A stretch of DNA of 5,790 nucleotides from Clostridiales bacterium UBA8153 (GTDB lineage: Bacteria > Bacillota > Sulfobacillia > UBA8153): positions 1-5,790 of the forward strand of contig DMHJ01000006.1 in NCBI GenBank assembly GCA_003449495.1, read 5' to 3'. Position numbers and translations under genes: made by a program. Of the stretch, positions 1 to 5,493 are shown one piece after another. Under the pieces are notes generated by a model. The model was not told where the DNA came from and did not search any database. It saw only the letters and a list, made by a program, of their open reading frames with translations. How positions within the stretch are numbered: the first letter of the stretch is position 1; the number at the start of each line of letters is the position of its first letter.

Positions 1-210
1 TGCCCGCTGAGCCAGTCCGAGCAGCTGTACCTGGCTTTGAAGAAGCGGGGAGTACCCACCCGCCTCGTCATCTACCAGGGGGAGCGCCACGCCATCACCT
101 CCCCGCGCCGGGCGCTAGACCGCATCTGCCGGATCTTGCGCTGGTTTGCCGACCATGGCGGGTTACCCCTGGACGATGATTCGGCCGGCCCGTATCCCGA
201 CCCCAGCTGA
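1..210 (+). CDS. S9-family serine peptidase (prolyl oligopeptidase/acylaminoacyl-peptidase type), C-terminal end only
   Basis: Frame 1 is open from the first base to TGA at 208-210, giving the last 69 residues of a protein that begins outside the window. The order CPLSQSEQLY, ALKKRGVPT, then YQGERHAI is the usual C-terminal end of the alpha/beta-hydrolase domain of S9 peptidases, which cleave short peptides, often after proline or from an acylated N-terminus. The His of GERHAI (codon 88-90) would be the catalytic His. The nucleophile Ser (GxSxGG) and the Asp, expected just before the CP, lie upstream and cannot be checked. The family normally ends with a helix and an aromatic-His pair, seen here as RILRWFADH, followed by a short acidic, proline-containing tail. 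A strong hairpin starts 3 bases after the stop, so this is the last gene of its transcript. Which S9 subfamily it belongs to cannot be decided from the tail. Confidence 0.85.
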   Translation, partial: CPLSQSEQLYLALKKRGVPTRLVIYQGERHAITSPRRALDRICRILRWFADHGGLPLDDDSAGPYPDPS

Positions 211-212
211 CC

Positions 213-250
213 AGAGCCGGCGGGGAAGCTCGTGCCTCCCCGCCGGCTCT
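213..250. terminator. Strong hairpin between convergent genes, probable bidirectional terminator
   Basis: AGAGCCGGCGGGGA (213-226) and its exact reverse complement (237-250) form a 14-bp GC-rich stem with a 10-base loop, starting 3 bases after the peptidase stop. The plus-strand tail (CCTTCACTCT) is pyrimidine-rich but lacks a real T-run. The minus-strand tail has none. It sits between convergent genes, so it may end transcripts from both sides. A second, weaker pairing (CTTC-ACT-GAAG near 290-300) lies closer to the end of the minus-strand gene. Confidence 0.65.
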
Positions 251-340
251 CCTTCACTCTGGGCCCGCCAGCTCCCGGCCGGCCTTTTCTCTTCACTGAA
301 GAAAGGAGTGCGCCTCCATCTCAGGATGTGCCAAGGCAGA

Positions 341-997
341 CTAGAGGCAGAGGCCGTCGGCAGTCACCCCGCGGGCACAGTGGAACCTCTCTTGGATCTC
401 CACCACATACCAGTTGCCCCGGTGCTCGCGTAGGGTCAATAGATAGTCCCGGCCTGCGACGCTGTCATCCTTGAGCCCCCAGAACATGATGATGGCTGAA
501 GCTTGGCCCGCTTCCGGCATGTGCACCCGTATGGTGAGCTCCCACGCATCCCGGCCCAACGGCGCCGCGAGGCAGAGGGCATGTACCAGGCCGGACGCTA
601 GAGAACCCGGGCTGCGCCAGGTGCTCCGCGGTCGGGTGAACTGCGCCGGTATAGCCAGGGTAGAGGGGCGCCAGGGGGTAGAGCCGGGTTCGAACCCCAT
701 ACCCTGGGCCGCGGCCGCTAGCCAGGCTAGACGGGGCTGGTCGATCAAGCCCTCGGCCGACCATAGGGGAGCGGGACGCACTTGTGCGGCCTCTAGTTCG
801 GCTATGCGCCGTTCCCGGGCTTGCAGGCTGGCAGTGAGCTCGGCCCGCTGAGCGTTGGCAGCGGCGAGTTCGTCCCGGAGGTTCCCGATCAGGCTCTGGG
901 ACTGCCATAGCTGCCAGGACATCACCAGCAGCAACACCACGGCTACCAGCAGGGGCCAACGGTACCTGAGATACCCGACATTGTGACCCGATGCCAT
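341..997 (-). CDS. Uncharacterised single-pass membrane protein with coiled coil and C-terminal domain
   Basis: This 218-residue protein is not one I recognise by name. A short basic N-terminus (YLRYRW) precedes one membrane segment at about residues 14-31. A predicted coiled coil follows at about 34-72, rich in Leu, Glu, Ala and Arg. The C-terminal domain (about 75-218) ends in alternating strands (ELTIRV, IIMFWGL, DYLLTL, WYVVEIQERF) and carries two Cys, C207 and C217. The layout suggests an inner-membrane anchor with the coiled coil and domain held outside the cell; that is inference. The strand-rich tail could be an NTF2-like or similar fold, but this is a guess. I chose the ATG at 995-997 because AAGGGGG lies 8 bases upstream; an in-frame ATG at 1046-1048 lacks such a site and would add 17 residues. 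The gene converges on the S9 peptidase and appears to stand alone. Confidence 0.75.
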   Translation of the reverse strand: MASGHNVGYLRYRWPLLVAVVLLLVMSWQLWQSQSLIGNLRDELAAANAQRAELTASLQARERRIAELEAAQVRPAPLWSAEGLIDQPRLAWLAAAAQGMGFEPGSTPWRPSTLAIPAQFTRPRSTWRSPGSLASGLVHALCLAAPLGRDAWELTIRVHMPEAGQASAIIMFWGLKDDSVAGRDYLLTLREHRGNWYVVEIQERFHCARGVTADGLCL

Positions 998-1099
998 TTG
1001 TGCTACCCCCTTCAAAAGTGTTCTTCGCCAGATATGGGACGCGTGCAAGCGGACAAGTGAGAGAGATTTCGGCCAACAGTTTTCCGGAGTCTCTTGCAG

Positions 1100-1115
1100 T
1101 TCCGAGAACTCGGAA
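1100..1115. other. 16-bp perfect inverted repeat upstream of the minus-strand membrane protein gene
   Basis: TTCCGAGAACTCGGAA has 7-base arms around a central AA. It lies about 103 bases upstream of the start codon at 997 and directly after the stop of the possible small ORF at 1116-1205 (-). It could be an operator for the membrane-protein gene, or a short hairpin (6-bp stem, 4-base loop) ending an older gene. There is no T-run. It does not match an operator consensus that I know. Confidence 0.35.
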
Positions 1116-1205
1116 TCAGACCAGCTTTCGTCCCACGTGGTCCTGCAGCGGCGCTATGGGAGACTCCATACCATAGCGACACCGGGTGATCTCGTACTTG
1201 AGCAC
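1116..1205 (-). pseudogene. Possible relic of an unidentified gene (29-codon C-terminal-like ORF)
   Basis: From a GTG at 1203-1205 the minus strand reads VLKYEITRCRYG, then MESPIAPLQDHVGRKLV and a TGA at 1116-1118. The mix of charged and hydrophobic residues looks more like real protein than the other readings of this region, which are dominated by Pro, Gly and Arg. The same frame upstream (FRAAKLEFARPP onward) is separated from it by a single TGA near 1215, so the whole may be the end of a decayed gene. I cannot name a family and there is no good ribosome binding site. A chance ORF is quite possible. Confidence 0.2.
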
Positions 1206-1802
1206 CTGCCATCACCACCACCGGTCAGGCGCGACCGCTGGCGGTCGGGCGAACTCCAGCTTTGCAGCCCGGAATCTACCGGAGGCAAGGGCCGAAAGCG
1301 GCTGTCTTGCGCTAGACCTTCTACATGTAGTTTCGCTGTCTTGCAGTCCGGTTCCTGCGTGCCAGCCATCCTCATCCACAGAAGACAAGGGAGGGAAGCG
1401 GGGTCCGGGCAACGGAGGCGGCCCGGCAGGCTGCCCCGGTCTGTCGTACCCGGGGAGCAGACACCCGGCCTCCGTAGTGCCAGGGCACCCGGGGCGGCCG
1501 GGTATCCGTCCGGAAGTACTGACGCAGAACGCAGGAAGCTGTTCCACCGTCTTCATCGCCCGCCGTAAAAGGCCAGCCTGATGGCACACCGGCGTCTGTG
1601 CAGCTCGCTGTAGCTGCCTACCGAGAAAAACGGAGGCTGGCGGCAGTGTCCGGGCCTACCCAAATGCGATGGGTGCCCGGCCGGCAGCGCAGGCGGCGGT
1701 GAGACCCCTGTCCGCCGGTGCTGCCTGGCTGTGTCTGCCCAACCCCCCGGCAGGTGGACTGTATGGTGAGGCACCGAGCAGGATGCGCTACCCTATGCCA
1801 CC
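1206..1802. other. Gene-poor stretch with no supported coding region
   Basis: Open frames exist on both strands because the DNA is GC-rich, but their products are low-complexity Pro/Gly/Arg/Ala proteins with no ribosome binding site, domain or motif. A 10-base direct repeat (GCTGTCTTGC at 1301-1310 and 1335-1344) flanks the palindrome CTACATGTAG (1321-1330). A structured segment follows at 1683-1753. An adjoining hairpin (CGCTATGG at 1152-1159 pairing with 1171-1178) lies just outside. The stretch may be decayed gene sequence or hold an uncharacterised RNA. I found no match to tRNA, SRP RNA, RNase P, T-box, SAM or cobalamin elements by eye. Confidence 0.5.
1683..1725. other. Strong GC-rich stem-loop in the gene-poor region
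   Basis: GGCAGCGCAGGCGG (1683-1696) pairs with CCGCCGGTGCTGCC (1712-1725) over 14 positions, with one G-T pair and one A-G mismatch, around a 15-base loop. A shorter stem (CTGCC at 1735-1739 with GGCAG at 1749-1753) follows 9 bases later. No T-run follows on either strand, so it is not an obvious terminator. It may be part of an RNA or a remnant of a mobile-element end. Confidence 0.3.
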
Positions 1803-1875
1803 GGCAACTGTTCAGTCGGTCCTGGGAAGAACCAGTAGCAAGCTTTTTCTGCCCCCCTCCGGAATTCCTTCTCTC
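1803..1875 (-). repeat. Left copy of a roughly 70-bp dispersed repeat, inverted relative to 3614-3691
   Basis: Read on the minus strand, this segment contains GGAATTCC, then a G-run, then AGAA, CTGGTTCTT, AGGAC and CTGAACAGTT in that order. The right copy at 3614-3691 has the same landmarks on the plus strand. By hand, 29 of 39 bases match over the CTGAACAGTT-containing half. GGAATTCC is identical in both. CTGAACAGTT lies on the outer side of each copy, so together they bracket the two transposase relics. The repeat is not one I can name. Confidence 0.5.
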
Positions 1876-2013
1876 CGCGGTGTAGGGATGCGCAGGTTTT
1901 CTCATTTTGGGGATGGGATGAGTGACGGGTCCGGTCTTTTGGAGATAGCCCGGGGGGAGCTAGCCCCTGGCGCCACGCGTAAGGTTAGCTGGCGGCACTC
2001 GCCTCCCGCCGGT

Positions 2014-2590
2014 TCAACGGGGGCGGGGTGGCAGGAACGGCTGGCCCCGGCACCCGGCTTCGAGCGCCGGCAAGACCGCCTCGCCCGGCCTGCGTACGGT
2101 CTAGCGGTAGCCGCAGAGGCGGCCGGCAGGCCAGCAGGCAGGCAGGCCCGCGCACCGGTCAAGCTGCGGAAAGTGCCGGAGAGCTTCTGCTCCAACTTTG
2201 ACCAGGCCAGATCGCGCTCTGCCAGGCTTTAGTCGAAGGGCACTCGGAAGTCGTGCCTGCAGGCGAGCAGCGCGGGGCGGTGCTGTTCCATCTGGTCGAG
2301 CAGGTTCTGGGCCGGCGTTGGCTTAGCTCTGCCGTGCCGGCCGGCGGCACGGGGAGCAACCGGGAGAGGGTGCTCCGCCCGGCTGGGGGCTGGCATCGCG
2401 GTGTACCGCGGGGCCAGACGTTCCAGCTTTTCCGACTCTAAGCGGCCGGTGGGGGTCCTGGCCCTTTCCACGGCCGGCTGGCTGTCGAGCAGGGGGTCGC
2501 GCGTCTCCCGGCCCAGGCTTGCTCGACCCGGGCGGTGAGCTCCCGGAGGTGATGGGCATGGCCGAGGGCGTGGCGATGCCGTCCCATCGC
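2014..2590 (-). pseudogene. IS66-family transposase (TnpC), C-terminal remnant with stop codons and frameshifts
   Basis: Read from 2590 down, the minus strand gives the usual order of the C-terminal part of an IS66 transposase. First comes RHALGHAHHLREL (family: CNAHHLREL) at about 2537-2575, then QAWAG. After a shift come RDPLLDSQPAVE and LESEKLERLAPRY, then the linker TPAQNLLDQMEQHRPAL and DFRVPFD. An in-frame TAA (2229-2231) follows where the family has NN, then SLAERDL with the catalytic Glu of AERDL, and KLEQKLSGTFRSLTGARA. Another shift leads to RLCGYR, a TAG, and TVRRPGEAVLPALEAG, ending at TGA 2014-2016. At least two frameshifts and two internal stops disable it. The N-terminal two thirds, with the first catalytic Asp, and the tnpA/tnpB partners are absent. 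The break lies within about 45 bases of the end of the DUF4338 relic. Confidence 0.85.
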
Positions 2591-2634
2591 AGCGGCCCAC
2601 GGGGGAGAGGCGGATCTGCGCTTTCATCCCCGCT

Positions 2635-3464
2635 TCACCGCACCGGCACCTCCCGCAAGTCCCGCCCTAGCGGGGGTAAAGGTAGCTGGCCTTGGCGGGC
2701 AGGCGGAAGGTGCGCCGGCGGTCGTTCCGACTGCGGCGGTGCCCACGACCCGGATCCAGTTGGCCGACTGGTAGCAGGTGCCCCGAAGGCGGCTACGGTC
2801 AATACAGGTCTCCAGGAGATAGCTAGGGTGGTCGTATTGCCGCTGCCAGTCCGCCGCCACCCGCCGGACCACCTGCCCCAGGACGTGGCTGGCCGGAAGC
2901 GGCACCCGGACCAGGGCAGGATCAGAAGACGCGTGGGGTGAGTGAGCCAGGGCAGGCGCGCCGCCCGGGTCGCTTCTGCCCAACCGGTGTATGTGTCCCG
3001 GGGGCGCTCCTTCCCGGTCGCGGAACCCAACAGCAGGCAGGCCAGGGGCCGCCCCTGGCGGTCGTGGGCGAGACACTTCAGGCTCTCGCCCACCGGTGGG
3101 CTGGCAACCGAGGTAGTGGTAGCTTGCAAGCAGACACTCGAAGTGGGCCTGCTCCTTGGGGCAGCTGACCGGGGCCACCTCTACCGGCAATCCGGTGGCC
3201 AAAGCACCGGCGACCGGGTCCGGGCAGTGCTCCAGCTCCGCTATCGCCCGGGTGGAGCGCCAGACCCAAGCGGGAACGACCGGCCATAGCTTGCGGGCGG
3301 CCGTTGGCGCTCGCCCATCCCACCGGCGGCACCGCTCTTGGGAGAGGCGGGCGCGGCCCCCATCCGGGTGGGAGGCGAGCAACTGCCGCATGAGCTCGCT
3401 CTCCGCCGGGGTGATCAGGCGTACCTGGATGAGCGGTTCCCCGATGATGCTGCAAAGGCCTCAC
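2635..3464 (-). pseudogene. DUF4338 (DruA-like, transposon-associated) gene, disrupted by multiple frameshifts
   Basis: Pieces of one DUF4338 protein appear in order but in all three minus frames. They are RLITPAESELMRQLL and HPDGGRARLSQERCRRWDG (down to about 3320); NGRPQAMAGR in another frame; LPVEVAPV and AHFECLLASYHYLG; then, shifted, PPVGESLKCL, DRQGRPLACLLLGSA, TYTGWAEATRAARL and LLILPW. After a further shift come VPLPASHVLGQVVRR, ADWQRQYDHPSYLLET and RLRGTCYQSANWIRV, then RNDRRRTFRLPAKASYLYP and finally LGRDLREVPVR with TGA at 2635-2637. These match the family core (HYLGY, GRPLACL, DRFIGW, LILPWV, HPVYLLETFV, RFRGTCY.AANW). At least five frame changes are needed, so no functional product is likely. 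The first open start is GTG 3462-3464; the main N-terminal frame has its next ATG at 3391. Known relatives are the DruA protein of type I Druantia defence and many solitary, transposon-like genes. No druE or other Druantia gene is present, so this is best read as a dead solitary copy. Confidence 0.85.
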
Positions 3465-3564
3465 GAAGAGCGCGATGAGTCCAGTCCCCCATGGCGGCCC
3501 CTTGGGGCGTCCCGGCGAGATGGGCTGGACATTCCTTCACGTCTCACGGTTAGACACGGCGGCA

Positions 3565-3582
3565 GGCTGAACAGCTACGAAA
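3565..3582 (+). repeat. Short direct-repeat copy of the CTGAACAG motif
   Basis: GGCTGAACAGCTACGAAA matches 17 of 18 bases of GGCTGAACAGTTACGAAA at 3674-3691, 109 bases downstream and in the same orientation. Similarity fades quickly outside the 18 bases. It may be the outer end of another, more decayed copy of the repeat. Confidence 0.5.
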
Positions 3583-3613
3583 GGAGAGAGCAAATTCGTC
3601 CACCCACACTTTG

Positions 3614-3691
3614 GAGGGAGGAATTCCAGGGGGGGAGACCAGAAGATCCTCCCTGCTGGATCTTGCCGGGACGGGCTGAACAGTTACGAAA
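3614..3691 (+). repeat. Right copy of the roughly 70-bp dispersed repeat
   Basis: In order on the plus strand: GGAATTCC (3620-3627), a run of seven G, AGAAG, CTGCTGGATCTTG, GGGAC and CTGAACAGTTACGAAA. The left copy at 1803-1875 carries the same landmarks in inverted orientation, so the pair encloses the IS66 and DUF4338 relics. The outer CTGAACAG part also recurs at 3565-3582. The surrounding stretch 3465-3797 has no supported gene. Confidence 0.5.
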
Positions 3692-3769
3692 ATTCATGAA
3701 ACAGGCCTATTCTTGATTGCAAAAGGCTGCGCTGGGCTGTTCAAAAGCTGTTCCGCGCCCCCTGCGCAG

Positions 3770-3798
3770 CTGGCAAGCCGTTGCTAAGGGGCTGTAAT
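3770..3798 (+). promoter_or_regulatory. Weak sigma-70-like promoter candidate
   Basis: CTGGCA (3770-3775) and TGTAAT (3793-3798) are separated by 17 bases and match 4 of 6 and 5 of 6 consensus positions. It is the only reasonable pair I found upstream of the patB region, but it lies about 440 bases from patB and overlaps the membrane-protein fragment. It could be fortuitous. Confidence 0.2.
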
Positions 3799-3977
3799 CA
3801 CGGATTCAGGTCTTCTTTGCGGTCAGGCAGGGCCCGGTCATGGGGGGGGCCGCCGTCGGCAAGTGGACCATGATGATCACCTTCGGGGTGACCATCGCCG
3901 CTGCCGTTTTCCAGCACACCTCGTTTGTCATTACCAGCTTCAACACCATCCTGGGCCGGTGGCTCGGGTTGCTGTAG
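3798..3977 (+). pseudogene. C-terminal fragment of a membrane protein gene
   Basis: An open frame follows a TAA at 3795-3797 and ends at TAG 3975-3977. It reads RIQVFFAVRQGPVMGG, then KWTMMITFGVTIAAAVF, then SFVITSFNTILGRWLGLL. The only ATG with coding potential is at 3840-3842, which would give 45 residues. No convincing ribosome binding site precedes it; GGGCCC is the closest. The hydrophobic, Gly-rich composition with one clear membrane helix (about residues 12-30 from the ATG) looks like the last helix of a multi-pass membrane protein whose start has been lost, perhaps by insertion of the neighbouring mobile elements. A genuine small membrane protein starting at 3840 is the alternative. 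I cannot name the parent family. Confidence 0.4.
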
Positions 3978-4008
3978 TGGCGGTACCGGTGGGAAGGAGT
4001 CGGTCCAG

Positions 4009-4053
4009 CTCCCGCTGACCGGGAGTCCGTACTAGGAGCCGGTAGACCGGCTC
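4009..4053 (+). promoter_or_regulatory. Two adjacent short stem-loops in the patB leader
   Basis: CTCCCG (4009-4014) pairs with CGGGAG (4020-4025) around a 5-base loop. Eleven bases later GAGCCGGT (4036-4043) and ACCGGCTC (4046-4053) form a perfect 8-base inverted repeat with a 2-base centre. The second could be a protein-binding palindrome or a hairpin with a 4-base loop. Both lie upstream of patB and outside any supported gene. Confidence 0.35.
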
Positions 4054-4075
4054 AGGCGGGGGAGCTTCCGGTGTT

Positions 4076-4105
4076 GGCGTGGGATCCCATAAGCGATCCC
4101 ACGCC
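4076..4105 (+). promoter_or_regulatory. Perfect 11-bp stem-loop upstream of patB
   Basis: GGCGTGGGATC (4076-4086) and GATCCCACGCC (4095-4105) pair perfectly around an 8-base loop. It begins 22 bases after the preceding palindrome and ends 132 bases before the patB start. No T-run follows, so it is not a standard intrinsic terminator. It may be part of a regulatory leader or an end for upstream transcripts. By eye I see no SAM-I, T-box or other known riboswitch consensus around it. Confidence 0.4.
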
Positions 4106-4237
4106 ATTCCCACAGCAAGCGGGGCTGTTGGTCGCCGCGCTTTGCTTGGCCGCCACGACCGGGCGAAAGATCCTGGGTGTGGCCCCGACCTGGCGGCTGA
4201 CGGCAGACCATGGACACCAAGACCTGGGGGGAAAGGC

Positions 4238-5431
4238 ATGCAGTACGATTTTGACCGGCTGGTGGACAGGCGCCACACCCATTCCTCTAAATGGGACCTG
4301 AGCCACGCCATGTTCGGAGAAAAGGACTTACTGAACATGTGGGTGGCGGACATGGATTTTCCTTGCCCGCAGCCCGTGGTCGAGGCTTTGCGCCGGCGAG
4401 TCGAACACCCGTTCTACGGCTACACTTTCGCCCCGGACTCGCTGTACGATGCCATTATCGAGTGGGTCGGGAAGCGATACGGGTGGTCGATCAAGAAGGA
4501 ATGGATCGTTTTCAACCCCGGCGTTATTGAGGGCCTGTACTCGGCCATCAAAGCCTTAGCCAAACCCGGCGACGAGATCGTGGTCCAGCCGCCCGTCTAC
4601 TACCCCTTCTACCAGGCCATCAAGCAGGCGGGCTGCCAGTTGGTGTACAATCCCCTCAGACTCGAGGGCACCCGCTACACCATGGATCTGGAGGGGCTAG
4701 AGGGCAAATTCCGGCCGGCCACCACCTTTCCCACGCACTACCCGCGCGTCAAGGCGCTGGTGCTCTGCAGCCCCCACAACCCGGTGGCGAGAGTGTGGTC
4801 GCGAGGCGAGCTCGAGGAACTAGGGCGCGTGTGCCTGGCCAACCGCTGCGCCATCATCGCCGACGAGATCCACTGCGACCTCACGGTGGGCGAAGCGCGC
4901 CACACGGTGATGGCAAGCGTGTCCAAGGAGCTGGAGCAGCACACCATAACGTTGATGTCGGCCAGCAAGACCTTTAACCTGGCCGGCCTGCACACTTCTT
5001 ACGCCATCATCCCCCAGGCCCAGTGGCGCGACCAGTTCCGCCAGGCGCGGGTCGGACACGGGTCCGTGAACTTGTTTGGTCTGGTGGCGATGGAAGCTGC
5101 CTACCGGCATGGTGATGACTATCTTAGGCAGCTGTTAGACTATCTTAAGGGTAACGTGGGCCTGTTTACCGGCTACATCAGGGAAAACATCCCCGCCATC
5201 CATGTGGTCCCGCCTGAAGGCACGTACCTGGCTTGGGTGGACATGCGGCGCTTGGGTTTGGACAACCTGCAGCTACAGCGGCTCATCCGGCAGAAGGCTC
5301 GCCTGGCGGTGAATGACGGCTATGCCTTTGGCCCGGGTGGCGATGGATTCCAGCGCTTTAACCTGGCCTGCCCTCGCAGCGTGGTCCGCGAAGCCTTAGG
5401 CCGCCTGGAAGCGGCGCTCCCCGGCCGCTAG
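4238..5431 (+). CDS. patB: PLP-dependent C-S beta-lyase/aminotransferase, MalY/PatB family
   Basis: The 397-residue product is full length for the family (about 390). This is a cytoplasmic fold-type I PLP enzyme; relatives split cystathionine or cysteine into thiol or sulfide, pyruvate and ammonia, and some also transaminate. Visible landmarks, in order, are NMWVADMDFPCP (33-44), YGYT (60-63), the PPVYYPFY cofactor-pocket stretch (118-125), SPHNPV with Asn181, DEIHCDL with Asp209 (pyridine nitrogen), SASKTFNLAGL with Lys244 (Schiff base) and FQRFNLACPR with Arg373 (substrate carboxylate). One oddity: the usual NPVGRVW reads NPVARVW (Ala184). The start at 4238 follows GGGGGG six bases upstream and begins MQYDFDRLVDRR, as in relatives. 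A longer reading from 4079 adds 53 residues unlike the family and runs through the leader hairpin, so it is rejected. The true substrate cannot be told from sequence. The small membrane protein 62 bp downstream is probably in the same transcript. Confidence 0.93.
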   Translation: MQYDFDRLVDRRHTHSSKWDLSHAMFGEKDLLNMWVADMDFPCPQPVVEALRRRVEHPFYGYTFAPDSLYDAIIEWVGKRYGWSIKKEWIVFNPGVIEGLYSAIKALAKPGDEIVVQPPVYYPFYQAIKQAGCQLVYNPLRLEGTRYTMDLEGLEGKFRPATTFPTHYPRVKALVLCSPHNPVARVWSRGELEELGRVCLANRCAIIADEIHCDLTVGEARHTVMASVSKELEQHTITLMSASKTFNLAGLHTSYAIIPQAQWRDQFRQARVGHGSVNLFGLVAMEAAYRHGDDYLRQLLDYLKGNVGLFTGYIRENIPAIHVVPPEGTYLAWVDMRRLGLDNLQLQRLIRQKARLAVNDGYAFGPGGDGFQRFNLACPRSVVREALGRLEAALPGR

Positions 5432-5493
5432 GAGGCAGGTGGCGAACGCCTGGGCCGGGCCCCGGCTGATAGAGACCTTCGCCGGGGGGCACC

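Larger units (their letters stand above)
1803..3691. mobile_element. Relic mobile-element island bracketed by diverged inverted repeats
   Basis: Two degraded transposon-type genes on the same strand (IS66-family transposase and DUF4338 protein) lie only about 45 bases apart inside a pair of inverted repeat copies. Both carry stops and frameshifts, so nothing here can still move by itself. The bounds given are those of the repeats. That the repeats are the true ends of one element is inference; they may instead be an independent dispersed repeat that happens to flank the relics. No target-site duplication could be identified by eye. Confidence 0.35.

Noticed and set aside
675..705. GGTTCGAACCCC, like the T-arm of a tRNA
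   Set aside because: It lies inside the supported minus-strand gene (codons for GFEPGSTP), and no acceptor, D or anticodon arms can be built around it.
1301..1344. Direct repeat GCTGTCTTGC around the palindrome CTACATGTAG as an operator or start of a CRISPR-like array
   Set aside because: There are only two 10-base copies, no spacers or further units, and no adjacent gene it would control.
1901..2014. c-di-AMP (ydaO) riboswitch suggested by AGCTAACCT on the minus strand
   Set aside because: Only this short string matches; the other conserved blocks of that riboswitch are absent.
2635..3464. A Druantia defence system
   Set aside because: The DruA-like gene is broken by many frameshifts and no druE or other Druantia component is in the window.
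3156..3716. Plus-strand 186-codon frame antisense to the DUF4338 relic
   Set aside because: Its product has no domain or motif and mirrors the DUF4338 gene in the opposite strand; such long shadow frames are expected in GC-rich DNA.
4079..4237. N-terminal extension of the PatB protein from an upstream ATG
   Set aside because: The added 53 residues do not resemble the family, cross a strong leader hairpin, and lack a good ribosome binding site. The ATG at 4238 has one and gives the normal family length.
3940..4353. Minus-strand frame with a Pro-rich stretch followed by VYRLLVRTPGQRELDRLL
   Set aside because: It has no plausible start, overlaps the patB 5' end antisense, and the protein-like part is short. 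It is probably a shadow reading.
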